Assembly: GCA_014762635.1 (NCBI GenBank)
Contig: JABURR010000017.1
Location: 1-64,000 of the forward strand
DNA: 64,000 nucleotides
Reading direction: 5' to 3'
From: Paracoccaceae bacterium
GTDB taxonomy: Bacteria > Pseudomonadota > Alphaproteobacteria > Rhodobacterales > Rhodobacteraceae
The notes under the pieces are model-generated. The model saw only the letters and a list, made by a program, of their open reading frames with translations. It did no database searches and was not told where the DNA came from. Positions 51,015 through 60,471 of the stretch are shown here, piece by piece. The number at the start of each line of letters is the position of its first letter. Within the stretch, counting starts at the first letter, position 1. The translations under genes and the position numbers were made by a program.

Positions 51015-51030
51015 ATACGTCAGATTGTGT
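51015..51030. promoter_or_regulatory. candidate upstream NrdR box
   Basis: ATACGTCAGATTGTGT matches the 16-base NrdR consensus ACACTATATATAGTGT at about 10 positions, mainly in the outer half-sites. It starts exactly 31 bases before a better box at 51046, the spacing known for paired NrdR sites, and overlaps a possible -10 element. On its own it would be weak. Confidence 0.5.
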
Positions 51031-51045
51031 GAGCCGGTCCGGATG

Positions 51046-51061
51046 CCACTAGATTTAGTGG
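51046..51061. promoter_or_regulatory. candidate NrdR box upstream of nrdJ
   Basis: CCACTAGATTTAGTGG is a near-perfect dyad (CCACTA / TAGTGG around GATT). It matches the NrdR consensus ACACTATATATAGTGT at 12 of 16 positions. NrdR represses ribonucleotide reductase genes when dATP is high, so this site 184 bases upstream of nrdJ is in a sensible place. Confidence 0.68.
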
Positions 51062-51194
51062 ATGGTGGGGGCGGGGACAAATTTTGCCAGTAACAAACCC
51101 CCGTCAGAGTGGGTGAGAGCTCGTGGTTATGCCGCGAGGTGGTGATTTCGTGTCTCTACCGTCCGGAGTCGACGAAAAAGCAGGTGAGCCGCAC

Positions 51195-51248
51195 ATGAAG
51201 ATCGGCCGCCAGGGTCAGGAAACAGAATTGCGACGGGGCAAGACATGA
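51195..51248 (+). CDS. 17-codon upstream ORF overlapping the nrdJ start
   Basis: A short frame encoding [17 protein letters not shown] begins six bases after AGGTGAG, a good ribosome site. It ends with a TGA that overlaps the nrdJ ATG (ATGA). nrdJ itself has only a poor ribosome site (ACGGGG), so translational coupling is likely. The first 12 bases around this start repeat exactly at the nrdJ start 50 bases later. In frame it can be extended upstream to 51129 with a worse ribosome site. Translation is inferred, not shown. Confidence 0.45.
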   Translation: MKIGRQGQETELRRGKT

Positions 51249-54200
51249 AGATCGAACGGAAATTCACCAAGGCAGGTGCAGGCGCCTACGCCGACATCGA
51301 ATTCACCACCACAGCCTCGGAGATTCGCAATCCCGACGGCACCGTCGTGTTCAAGCTGGACAACGTCGAGGTTCCCGCGCGCTGGAGCCAGGTGGCCTCG
51401 GACGTGATCGCGCAGAAATACTTCCGCAAGGCCGGGGTTCCGTCCCGCCTGAAGCCGGTCAAGGAAAAGGGCGTGCCCGAGTTCCTGTGGCGCTCGGTGC
51501 CGGACGAAAAGGCGCTGGCCGACCTGCCGGAAGCCGAACGCAAGGGCGGCGAGATTTCGGCCAAGCAGGTCTTTGATCGTCTTGCCGGGGCCTGGGCCTA
51601 CTGGGGCTGGAAGGGTGGCTATTTCACCACCGAGGAAGACGCGCGCGCCTATTTCGACGAGATGCGCTACATGCTGGCGACCCAGCGCGCCGCGCCGAAC
51701 TCGCCGCAGTGGTTCAACACCGGCCTGCACTGGGCCTATGGCATCGACGGTCCGGGGCAGGGCCACTACTACGTGGACTACAAGACCGGCAAGCTGACCC
51801 GGTCGAACTCGGCCTACGAGCATCCGCAGCCCCACGCCTGCTTCATCCAGTCGGTCTCGGACGACCTGGTAAGCGACGGCGGCATCATGGACCTCTGGGT
51901 CCGTGAGGCGCGGCTCTTCAAATACGGTTCGGGCACCGGCACCAACTTCTCGTCTCTGCGAGCGGCGAACGAGCCGCTCTCGGGCGGTGGCAAGTCCTCG
52001 GGGCTGATGGGCTTCCTCAAGATCGGTGACCGCGCCGCCGGGGCCATCAAGTCGGGCGGCACCACGCGCCGCGCGGCCAAGATGGTGATCTGCGACATGG
52101 ATCATCCGGATATCGAGGAGTTCATCAACTGGAAGGTCCTTGAAGAACAGAAGGTCGCCTCGCTGGTGGCCGGCTCGAAGATGCACGAGCGCCTGCTCAA
52201 CGAGATCTTCTCGGCGATCCGTGCCTGGGACGGCTCCACCGAGGATGCCGTGGACCCGGCCAAGAACGATGCGCTGAAATCCGCGATCCGCGCCGCCAAG
52301 AAATCGGCGATCCCGGAAAACTACGTGAAGCGCGTGCTGGATTACGCCAAGCAGGGCTACACCGGCATCGAGTTCCCGACCTACAACCTTGATTGGGACA
52401 GCGAAGCCTACACCACCGTGTCAGGCCAGAACTCCAACAACTCGGTCCGGGTCACCGATGCCTTCCTTCAGGCGGTGCGCGACGATGCCGACTGGGAGCT
52501 GATCCACCGGACTGACGGCAAGGTGGCCAAGACCGTGAAGGCCCGCGAGTTGTGGGAGCAGGTCGGCCACGCCGCCTGGTCCTGCGCTGACCCGGGCATC
52601 CAGTTCCACGACACCGTGAACGCCTGGCACACCTGCCCGGAAGATGGCCAGATCCGTGGCTCGAACCCGTGCTCGGAATACATGTTCCTGGACGACACCG
52701 CTTGTAACCTGGCCTCGATGAACCTGCTGACCTTCTACAAGGACGGCGTGTTCCAGGCCGAGGATTACATGCACGCCACGCGTCTGTGGACGCTGACGCT
52801 GGAAATCTCGGTGATGATGGCGCAGTTCCCTTCGAAGGAAATCGCGCAACTCTCGTACGATTTCCGCACCCTGGGCCTGGGCTATGCCAACATCGGCGGC
52901 CTGCTGATGAACATGGGCCTGGGCTATGACAGCGCCGAGGGCCGCGCCATGGCCGGAGCACTCACCGCGATCATGACCGGCGTGTCCTATGCCACCTCGG
53001 CCGAGGTCGCCTCGGAACTTGGCCCGTTCTCGGGCTACGAGCGCAACTCGAAGCACATGCTACGCGTCATCCGCAATCACCGCACCGCCGCCTATGGCAA
53101 GACCGATGGTTACGAGAACCTGGCCGTCAAGCCGGTGCCGCTCGACATCGCGAACTGCCCCGACGACCGCCTGGCCGGATTGGCCCAGAAGGCATGGGAC
53201 GATGCGCTGGCGCTGGGCGAGAAGCACGGCTACCGCAACGCGCAGTCCACGGTGATCGCGCCCACCGGCACGATCGGCCTCGTGATGGATTGCGACACGA
53301 CGGGCATTGAACCGGACTTCGCCCTGGTGAAGTTCAAGAAGCTGGCGGGCGGTGGTTACTTCAAGATCATCAACCGGTCGGTGCCGGCGGCGCTCGAGAC
53401 GCTCGGATATTCCTCCTCCCAGATTGAAGAGATCGTCTCCTACGCCGTCGGTCACGGTACGCTGGGCAACGCGCCCGGCATCAACCACACCACGCTGGTG
53501 GGCCACGGCTTCGGCCAGGCCGAACTCGACAAGATCGAGGCGGCGCTGCCTTCGGCCTTCGATATCCGCTTCGTGTTCAACCAGTGGACCCTGGGCGAGG
53601 CGTTCTGCCGCGAGACCCTCGGCATTCCCGCCGAGAAGCTGAACGACCCGACCTTCGACCTGCTGCGCCACCTGGGCTTCAGCAAGAAGGACGTCGAGGC
53701 CGCCAACGACCACGTCTGCGGAACCATGACGCTGGAAGGCGCCCCGCATCTTGACCCGGCGCATTACCACATCTTCGACTGCGCCAACCCCTGCGGCAAG
53801 AAGGGCATGCGCTTCCTCAGCGTGGACAGCCACATCCACATGATGGCGGCCGCGCAAAGCTTCATCTCGGGGGCGATCTCCAAGACGATCAACATGGCCA
53901 ACGACGCCACGATCGAGGATTGCCAGAAAGCCTACGAGCTGAGCTGGAGCCTCGGCGTCAAGGCCAACGCGCTCTATCGCGACGGCTCCAAGCTCTCGCA
54001 GCCGCTGGCCTCGTCCCTGGTCGAGGATGACGAGGAGGCCGAGGAAATCCTCGCCTCCGGCTCGCCCCAGGAAAAGGCCGCGGTCCTCGCCGAAAAGATC
54101 GTCGAGAAGGTCATCGTGAAGGAGATCGTCCGCAGCCACCGCGAGAAGATGCCCGAACGCCGCCGCGGCTACACCCAGAAGGCCATCGTCGGCGGCCACA

Positions 54201-54907
54201 AGGTCTATCTGCGCACCGGCGAATACCGCGACGGCAAGCTGGGCGAGATCTTCATCGACATGCACAAGGAAGGCGCGGGCTTCCGGGCGATGATGAACAA
54301 CTTCGCCATCGCCGTGTCGGTGGGCCTGCAATACGGCGTCCCGCTCGAGGAATTCGTGGACGCCTTCACCTTCACCCGGTTCGAACCGGCCGGGATGGTG
54401 CAGGGCAACGACTCGATCAAGAATGCCACCTCGATCCTCGACTACATCTTCCGGGAACTGGCGGTCAGCTACCTCGACCGCACGGACCTGGCGCATGTGA
54501 AGCCGGACGGCCAGTCCTTCGACGAGCTTGGCCGCGGCGAGGAAGAGGGCAAGCGCAACTTCACCGAAGTTCCCGACAGCGGCGGTTCCAGCCCGCTCGA
54601 GGTGCTGCGCCAGGTGGCCTCCACCGGCTACCTGCGCAACCGGGTTCCGCAGGAACTGGTGGTGCTGCAGGGCGGCGCCAATGCCATCTCGCTGGACGCT
54701 GACGCGGCGCTCGCCACCCTGGTGCCCGAAACCCGCAGTTCCACCACCGCCGTGGCCAGCGGCACCGTCACCATGGACGCCCGCACCAAGGCCAAGATGC
54801 AGGGCTACGAGGGCGACCCCTGCGGCGATTGCGGCAACTACACGCTGGTTCGCAACGGCACCTGCATGAAGTGCAACACCTGCGGCGCGACAAGCGGGTG
54901 TAGCTGA
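51245..54907 (+). CDS. nrdJ: adenosylcobalamin-dependent (class II) ribonucleotide reductase
   Basis: NrdJ reduces ribonucleotides to deoxyribonucleotides using a B12-derived radical and needs no oxygen. The 1220-residue product has an N-terminal ribonucleotide-binding region and the catalytic barrel with [23 protein letters not shown] near residue 470. [11 protein letters not shown] lies near 230 and [23 protein letters not shown] near 675. A TSCPD domain spans roughly 980-1090, and a C-terminal cysteine-rich tail has CGDCGNYTL and [14 protein letters not shown] for thioredoxin-linked reduction. Paired NrdR-like boxes and a coupled upstream ORF precede it. Confidence 0.97.
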   Translation: MKIERKFTKAGAGAYADIEFTTTASEIRNPDGTVVFKLDNVEVPARWSQVASDVIAQKYFRKAGVPSRLKPVKEKGVPEFLWRSVPDEKALADLPEAERKGGEISAKQVFDRLAGAWAYWGWKGGYFTTEEDARAYFDEMRYMLATQRAAPNSPQWFNTGLHWAYGIDGPGQGHYYVDYKTGKLTRSNSAYEHPQPHACFIQSVSDDLVSDGGIMDLWVREARLFKYGSGTGTNFSSLRAANEPLSGGGKSSGLMGFLKIGDRAAGAIKSGGTTRRAAKMVICDMDHPDIEEFINWKVLEEQKVASLVAGSKMHERLLNEIFSAIRAWDGSTEDAVDPAKNDALKSAIRAAKKSAIPENYVKRVLDYAKQGYTGIEFPTYNLDWDSEAYTTVSGQNSNNSVRVTDAFLQAVRDDADWELIHRTDGKVAKTVKARELWEQVGHAAWSCADPGIQFHDTVNAWHTCPEDGQIRGSNPCSEYMFLDDTACNLASMNLLTFYKDGVFQAEDYMHATRLWTLTLEISVMMAQFPSKEIAQLSYDFRTLGLGYANIGGLLMNMGLGYDSAEGRAMAGALTAIMTGVSYATSAEVASELGPFSGYERNSKHMLRVIRNHRTAAYGKTDGYENLAVKPVPLDIANCPDDRLAGLAQKAWDDALALGEKHGYRNAQSTVIAPTGTIGLVMDCDTTGIEPDFALVKFKKLAGGGYFKIINRSVPAALETLGYSSSQIEEIVSYAVGHGTLGNAPGINHTTLVGHGFGQAELDKIEAALPSAFDIRFVFNQWTLGEAFCRETLGIPAEKLNDPTFDLLRHLGFSKKDVEAANDHVCGTMTLEGAPHLDPAHYHIFDCANPCGKKGMRFLSVDSHIHMMAAAQSFISGAISKTINMANDATIEDCQKAYELSWSLGVKANALYRDGSKLSQPLASSLVEDDEEAEEILASGSPQEKAAVLAEKIVEKVIVKEIVRSHREKMPERRRGYTQKAIVGGHKVYLRTGEYRDGKLGEIFIDMHKEGAGFRAMMNNFAIAVSVGLQYGVPLEEFVDAFTFTRFEPAGMVQGNDSIKNATSILDYIFRELAVSYLDRTDLAHVKPDGQSFDELGRGEEEGKRNFTEVPDSGGSSPLEVLRQVASTGYLRNRVPQELVVLQGGANAISLDADAALATLVPETRSSTTAVASGTVTMDARTKAKMQGYEGDPCGDCGNYTLVRNGTCMKCNTCGATSGCS

Positions 54908-54913
54908 AACGGT

Positions 54914-54945
54914 GATCCGGGTCGGGCGTCCGACCGGCCCGGATC
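54914..54945. terminator. hairpin just after nrdJ
   Basis: GATCCGGGTCGG pairs with an imperfect complement ending CCCGGATC seven bases after the nrdJ stop. No T-run follows, so it may protect the mRNA 3' end rather than terminate by itself; a true terminator lies further on. Confidence 0.45.
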
Positions 54946-55080
54946 ATTCCGATAGGGTGGGACGACCCTCACGTCCTCCCACTCCCACTCTCACACGGGG
55001 CGGGTGCGCTCGCCCTGAACGCGGGTCAGGCCGCAGGCAAAAAACCGGGCGGTACAAATGATGAGCCTGATCAGCGAAAC

Positions 55081-55106
55081 TGGGGCCCCACGGGGCCCCA
55101 TTTTCT
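55081..55106. terminator. terminator between nrdJ and ilvN
   Basis: TGGGGCCCC and GGGGCCCCA form a very strong stem with a tiny loop, followed by TTTTCTTTT on the plus strand. It suits termination of plus-strand nrdJ transcripts before the convergent ilvN gene. Confidence 0.8.
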
Positions 55107-55128
55107 TTTCCGAAGTGGGGTTGCGCCG

Positions 55129-55692
55129 CTACTCGGTGCCGCGGCTCAGCGCCGCCACGCCGGTCCGGGCGATCTCGACCAGGCCCAGCGGGCGCATCAG
55201 ATCGGCAAAGGCATCGATCTTCTCCGGCGTTCCGGTGATCTCGAAGACAAAACTCGTCAGGGTCGAATCCATCACGCTGGCCCGGAAGATATCCGCCAGC
55301 CGCAGCGCCTCGACCCGCTTGTCGCCTTCTCCCGCCACCTTCAGCAACGCCAGTTCGCGCTCCACGCTCGGACCCTCGACGGTCAGGTCATGCACCTCGT
55401 GAACCGGCACAATCCGGCCCAGTTGCGCCTTGATCTGCTCGATCACGCTGGGCGTGCCGGTGGTCACCACGGTGATGCGGCTCCGATGACCCAAGTGGTC
55501 GATCTCGGCCACGGTCAGGCTTTCGATATTGTAGCCGCGCCCGGAAAACAGCCCGATCACGCGCGCCAGAACGCCCGCCTCGTTATCCACCACGATGGCC
55601 AGCGTATGGCTCTCGATCACATCGGCATTCGGATCGCGCAGGTCATAGGCCGAATGCTTCGAGGAACCCTTCTTGATCTTCAGTGCGGACAT
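55129..55692 (-). CDS. ilvN: acetolactate synthase small subunit
   Basis: This regulatory subunit binds valine and adjusts acetolactate synthase. The 187-residue product has an N-terminal ACT domain, LAIVVDNEAGVLARVIGLFSGRGYNIESLTV near residues 29-59, followed by the RITVVTTGTP segment. The C-terminal ALS_ss_C domain ends GLVEIARTGVAALSRG. The symbol ilvH is also used for this gene. It follows ilvB after 66 bases and should share the ilvB attenuator. Confidence 0.95.
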   Translation of the reverse strand: MSALKIKKGSSKHSAYDLRDPNADVIESHTLAIVVDNEAGVLARVIGLFSGRGYNIESLTVAEIDHLGHRSRITVVTTGTPSVIEQIKAQLGRIVPVHEVHDLTVEGPSVERELALLKVAGEGDKRVEALRLADIFRASVMDSTLTSFVFEITGTPEKIDAFADLMRPLGLVEIARTGVAALSRGTE

Positions 55693-55758
55693 GTCAGCTC
55701 TTCTTCTGTTTGAAAATATCCTCGGGGGGTGCGGGGGGCAGACAGCCCCCCGCGGCGC

Positions 55759-57516
<1,758 letters not shown>

Positions 57517-57558
57517 CTTGCTCTCCGTGCTCGCCGTCTACTCGGTCCTGTTACGCAT

Positions 57559-57587
57559 AAAAAAGCCCCCGTGTTTTTTTCGGGGGC
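57559..57587 (-). terminator. attenuator terminator of the ilvBN operon
   Basis: On the minus strand GCCCCCG, a nine-base A-rich loop and CGGGGGC form a perfect stem followed by TTTTTT, 43 bases before ilvB. GGCGCATGGG at 57585-57594 can instead pair with CCCATGCGCC at 57620-57629 (plus-strand reading), a 10-base alternative that overlaps the terminator stem and would act as antiterminator. Confidence 0.92.
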
Positions 57588-57612
57588 GCATGGGGTCCTC
57601 AATGGGTGTCCG

Positions 57613-57660
57613 TTACCGGCCCATGCGCCATTTTCCTACTACTACGATGAGGTCTCTCAT
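57613..57660 (-). CDS. ilv operon leader peptide
   Basis: The frame encodes MRDLIVVVGKWRMGR (15 residues) with AAGGAG six bases before its ATG. The Leu-Ile-Val-Val-Val run is the control region. Low charged tRNA-Leu, -Ile or -Val should stall the ribosome there, favour the antiterminator and let transcription reach ilvB. The stop codon lies 7 bases before the segment that pairs with the terminator. It is too short for ordinary gene callers. The layout matches classical ilv attenuators. Confidence 0.9.
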   Translation of the reverse strand: MRDLIVVVGKWRMGR

Positions 57661-57853
57661 CCGGGTCTCCTTCGTGTGAGGGGACATTATGATTCCCTTG
57701 CCGGAGGGTCAACACGCGAAATTAAGAAACTGTCGCGGAACGCGCCTGATCTTTACGAAAATTTCGATATTCTCGGGCAGATGATGCGAAGCTGGAAGAA
57801 TGGATTGGGGGTTGAAGGCAGGCTTGGACGCCATGAGATGGCAAATCCGGGCC

Positions 57854-57897
57854 AAAAGTCCGATGAAAGTCCGATAGAATTCCGATGAAATTCCGAT
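57854..57897. repeat. four tandem 11-bp units upstream of the ilv leader
   Basis: On the plus strand there are four exact-length 11-base units: aaaaGTCCGAT, gaaaGTCCGAT, agaaTTCCGAT and gaaaTTCCGAT, followed by TTTGGGATTTCG. They lie about 200 bases upstream of the ilv leader peptide and 26 bases past the bpt stop. The same unit is present three times before hisB. One unit per helical turn suggests cooperative protein binding along one DNA face. Confidence 0.75.
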
Positions 57898-57922
57898 TTG
57901 GGATTTCGGGCCGCAGCGCCTT

Positions 57923-58759
57923 TTATTTCTGGGTCGGGCGGCTGTCGGGCAGGCTGATGCGGGCAACCTGGTCGGCAATGGGATCGGACAGAAGCGGATG
58001 GGTATCGGCCGAATGCGCCTCGGGGTCGCCGATGTCCTGCCAGCGGCTGTCCTTGTAGATCTCGAGCGCGGAAAACTTGGCCTTGTAGCCCATCTTCGGG
58101 CTGCCCGGCACCCAGTAGCCCAGGTAGACGTAAGGCAACCCCGCCTCCTGCGCGATGCGCACATGGTCGAGGATCACGTAGGTGCCGAGGCTGTGCTTGA
58201 ACCGGTCGGGATCGTAGAAGGAATAGACCATCGACAACCCGTCATCGAGCACATCCGTCAGGCAGACCGCCGCCAGCGGGCGGGCCATGTCCTCGGCCTC
58301 GGCGGGTGCGGAATACTCGATCACCCGGCTTCGGATCGGGGTTTCCTCGATCATCGCGGCAAACTCGAAAATATCCATGTCCGCCATTCCGCCATCGGCG
58401 TGGCGGCTGTCCAGGTAGCTGCGGAACAATCCGTATTGCTCTTCCGTGGCCCAGGGCGAGGTCGCCTCGCGCACCAGGTCGGCGTTGCGCCTCATCGCGC
58501 GATTCTGGCTTTTCGAGAACTTGAAGTCCTTCACCCGGATCCGCGCCGACAGGCAGGCCGAACATTCGGCGCAGGACGGCCTGTAAAGCACGTTCTGTGA
58601 CCGGCGAAACCCTTGTTTGGAAAGGGAATCATTCAGCTTTTCCGCATATTCGCCCTGCAGGGCGGTAAACAGCTTCCGCTCCATGCGACCATCGAGATAT
58701 GGGCAGGGTTGGGGAGCCGTTACATAAAACTGCGGCGCAATAGGAAGCGTGTGGCGCAT
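57923..58759 (-). CDS. bpt: aspartate/glutamate leucyltransferase (Bpt)
   Basis: Bpt attaches leucine to proteins beginning with Asp or Glu, marking them for ClpAP by the N-end rule. The 278-residue product has the N-terminal ATE domain with [13 protein letters not shown] near residue 19 and [23 protein letters not shown] near 52-74, whose cysteines may bind a cofactor. The C-terminal GNAT-like domain has [12 protein letters not shown] near 180 and [22 protein letters not shown] near 220. The first Cys (C19) and the Cys cluster match active family members. Confidence 0.93.
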   Translation of the reverse strand: MRHTLPIAPQFYVTAPQPCPYLDGRMERKLFTALQGEYAEKLNDSLSKQGFRRSQNVLYRPSCAECSACLSARIRVKDFKFSKSQNRAMRRNADLVREATSPWATEEQYGLFRSYLDSRHADGGMADMDIFEFAAMIEETPIRSRVIEYSAPAEAEDMARPLAAVCLTDVLDDGLSMVYSFYDPDRFKHSLGTYVILDHVRIAQEAGLPYVYLGYWVPGSPKMGYKAKFSALEIYKDSRWQDIGDPEAHSADTHPLLSDPIADQVARISLPDSRPTQK

Positions 58760-58831
58760 GTCGATCCAACTGAGTACCCGCAGACGTTAGCAAGCCAGTT
58801 TGCATCCGCCAAGCCCCTCGAAAGGCTAGTT

Positions 58832-59281
58832 TCAGAACTCGGCGGGCCGGTTGATCGCCGCCGTCCCCAGCGCGAGGTCGGACAACCCCTGCCGACGGGG
58901 CGTTGTCAGCATCAGGATGATCGACACGACCTGGGGAAAGAACATCCCGATGGCGACCGAATAGATCAGCGTGTGCATCGCCGCCGTCGCAAGGCCGAAG
59001 CGGGTGCCAGTATGCTCGCGGAACTCGATTGCCATCAGCCACATGCCGGGCGTCGCCGACCAGTTGACCAGTGTCACGACCCGATAGGCAAAGCTTACCG
59101 TCAGCCACAGGGGGATCAGGAAGAACAGGCCAACGAAGGCCGTGAACGGCAGAACCACAATGGTCAGTGCCGTGATCGCGAAGAAATCAAGGACCCAGGC
59201 CAGAAGGCGCTTGAACGGCACGTCGGCATAGAAGTCGGCGTGCAGGTCCGGGTCGGGAAGGCCATAGTCTGTCGTCGTCAT
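58832..59281 (-). CDS. RDD family membrane protein
   Basis: The 149-residue product has a short polar N-terminus, then FKRLLAWVLDFFAITALTIVVLPF, where the Arg and Asp fit the RDD pattern. About three membrane helices follow, and the family segment NWSATPGMWLMAIEF lies near residue 75. Function and cargo are unknown. The ATG at 59281 begins MTTTDYGLPDPD; an ATG seven codons earlier is possible. It is on the same strand between DUF2852 and bpt. Confidence 0.82.
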   Translation of the reverse strand: MTTTDYGLPDPDLHADFYADVPFKRLLAWVLDFFAITALTIVVLPFTAFVGLFFLIPLWLTVSFAYRVVTLVNWSATPGMWLMAIEFREHTGTRFGLATAAMHTLIYSVAIGMFFPQVVSIILMLTTPRRQGLSDLALGTAAINRPAEF

Positions 59282-59345
59282 GGTCGATTCACTTGGGTCC
59301 ATTGGGCGCGTTTGACAAGGGGCCGCCGGGCGGCCCCCGCTTGGG

Positions 59346-59768
59346 TTACTTGTCCGATTTTTCGTCGGCCTCGTCATCACGGGCGCGTTTGGCGCGCTCG
59401 TCCATGAACTCGTCGAACTCGGCCTTGTCCTTGGCGGCGCGCAACCGGTCCAGGAAGGATTCGAAGGCATCTTGTTCCTCTTCCAGGCGGCGCAGGGTCT
59501 CGGCCTTGTAGGCGTCGAAGGCCGAGTTGCCGCTGGACGAGAATGTATGACGCAGGTTGTCGGTCCCGTGCTTCATGCGACCCCGGCAATGGCCCGCGAA
59601 GATGCGCTTGGTCCAGAGCATGTAGGCCAGCAGAACAAGGCCAATCGGCCAGAACACGACAAGCGACACCACGAGCGCCGCGATCCATGCTCCGGGGCCG
59701 CGCTCGTCGAGCCAGGATTCGGCGCGATGGGGCCAGGAGGCTTCGGCGGGTGAGGAATAGGTGGTCAT
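59346..59768 (-). CDS. DUF2852 membrane protein
   Basis: The 140-residue product has a membrane helix (AWIAALVVSLVVFWPIGLVLLAYMLW, about residues 27-53). A Ser-rich stretch, HTFSSSGNSAFDAYKAETLRRLEEEQDAFESFL, then leads into a charged coiled-coil tail. This fits DUF2852, an uncharacterised alphaproteobacterial family with a C-terminal coiled coil in the cytoplasm. The ATG at 59768 was preferred over a TTG one codon earlier. Two inverted repeats lie in its upstream 120 bases. Confidence 0.82.
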   Translation of the reverse strand: MTTYSSPAEASWPHRAESWLDERGPGAWIAALVVSLVVFWPIGLVLLAYMLWTKRIFAGHCRGRMKHGTDNLRHTFSSSGNSAFDAYKAETLRRLEEEQDAFESFLDRLRAAKDKAEFDEFMDERAKRARDDEADEKSDK

Positions 59769-59796
59769 CAAAAGGCTCCCTGATCGGATCTGTGAA

Positions 59797-59817
59797 TATG
59801 TGAACTTCTTTCACATA
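59797..59817. promoter_or_regulatory. inverted repeat upstream of DUF2852
   Basis: TATGTGAA and TTCACATA are separated by CTTCT, making an 8+8 dyad 28 bases upstream of the DUF2852 start. It is A+T-rich in a GC-rich genome and looks like an operator or core-promoter dyad. Confidence 0.5.
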
Positions 59818-59856
59818 AACTGAGATCGGGGTTGGAACCGCGCGATTCAAGGGATC

Positions 59857-59875
59857 ATGTAACGAATTTTTACAT
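59857..59875. promoter_or_regulatory. second inverted repeat upstream of DUF2852
   Basis: ATGTAA-N7-TTACAT is a 6+6 dyad beginning 60 bases beyond the first one. It sits between DUF2852 and the YbaK-like gene stop. The half-sites differ from the first repeat, so a second factor or a different spacing class is possible. Confidence 0.4.
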
Positions 59876-59891
59876 AAAGGCGCCCGATACC

Positions 59892-60362
59892 CTAGGAGGT
59901 GAACTCGGCGAGGGTCGCGGATGTCAGGGTTTCCAGCGTCTTGGGCGAGATTTCGAAGATGTGTCGCGGGGTGCCAGCGGCGGCCCAGACCGTGTCGAAT
60001 TCCATCAGACGCGGGTCCAGAAATGCCCGGATCGGGGAAAGATGCCCGACCGGGGCGACCCCGCCGATGGCAAAACCGGTCTGCGCCCGCACCAACGCGG
60101 CATCGGCCTTCCCCAGCGGTTCCCCGGCCAGATCGGCGGCCTTTGTCGCGTCTACCTGGTTTCCGCCCGCGGTCAGGAACAGGATCGCCGCGCCGCTCGT
60201 CTCGCCGCGAAAGATGATCGACTTGGCGATCTGGTCCAGTTCGCATCCAGCGGCCTCGGCGGCTTGGGCTGCGGTTCGGGTCTCGGCCTCCATCTCGAGG
60301 ATGTTCGGCTCCAAACCGGCATCTTCCAAGGCGCGCCGAACGCGTTTCAGGCTCTTGCTCAT
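59892..60362 (-). CDS. YbaK/EbsC-type aminoacyl-tRNA deacylase
   Basis: The 156-residue product belongs to the YbaK/ProX editing-domain family, which hydrolyses mischarged tRNA such as Cys- or Ala-tRNA-Pro. It has CELDQIAKSIIFRG near residue 40, with the conserved lysine, and VDATKAADLAGEPLGKADAALV near 80. GFAIGGVAPVGHL near residue 105 is the hallmark GxxxGxxxPxG loop. The exact tRNA substrate cannot be read. It is upstream of DUF2852 on the same strand. Confidence 0.9.
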   Translation of the reverse strand: MSKSLKRVRRALEDAGLEPNILEMEAETRTAAQAAEAAGCELDQIAKSIIFRGETSGAAILFLTAGGNQVDATKAADLAGEPLGKADAALVRAQTGFAIGGVAPVGHLSPIRAFLDPRLMEFDTVWAAAGTPRHIFEISPKTLETLTSATLAEFTS

Positions 60363-60471
60363 GGGCGTCTCCTTCGGTCATCCGTGCCTAGATCATCCAA
60401 CGGTCGGGGCGCAACCATGGGTGCTTTTGCCCGCTTGACCACGGGACTTGGACAGGTTCAGTGTCGCGCCC

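Larger units (their letters stand above)
50574..51244. other. long intergenic region before nrdJ
   Basis: This 671-base gap holds no protein gene I can support in its left part (50574 to about 50990). Its right part carries a TTGACC -35-like element at 50997 with a weak -10 at 51020, two NrdR-box-like dyads and a 180-base leader with a small upstream ORF. Parts of the leader could fold, and a published candidate RNA motif associated with nrdJ genes exists to my recollection. I cannot confirm a match by eye. Confidence 0.5.

Noticed and set aside
51040-51244. Cobalamin riboswitch before nrdJ
   Set aside because: GCCACT occurs, but the conserved B12 box and the other invariant segments of the adenosylcobalamin riboswitch are not visible, and the GCCACT is part of the NrdR-like dyad.
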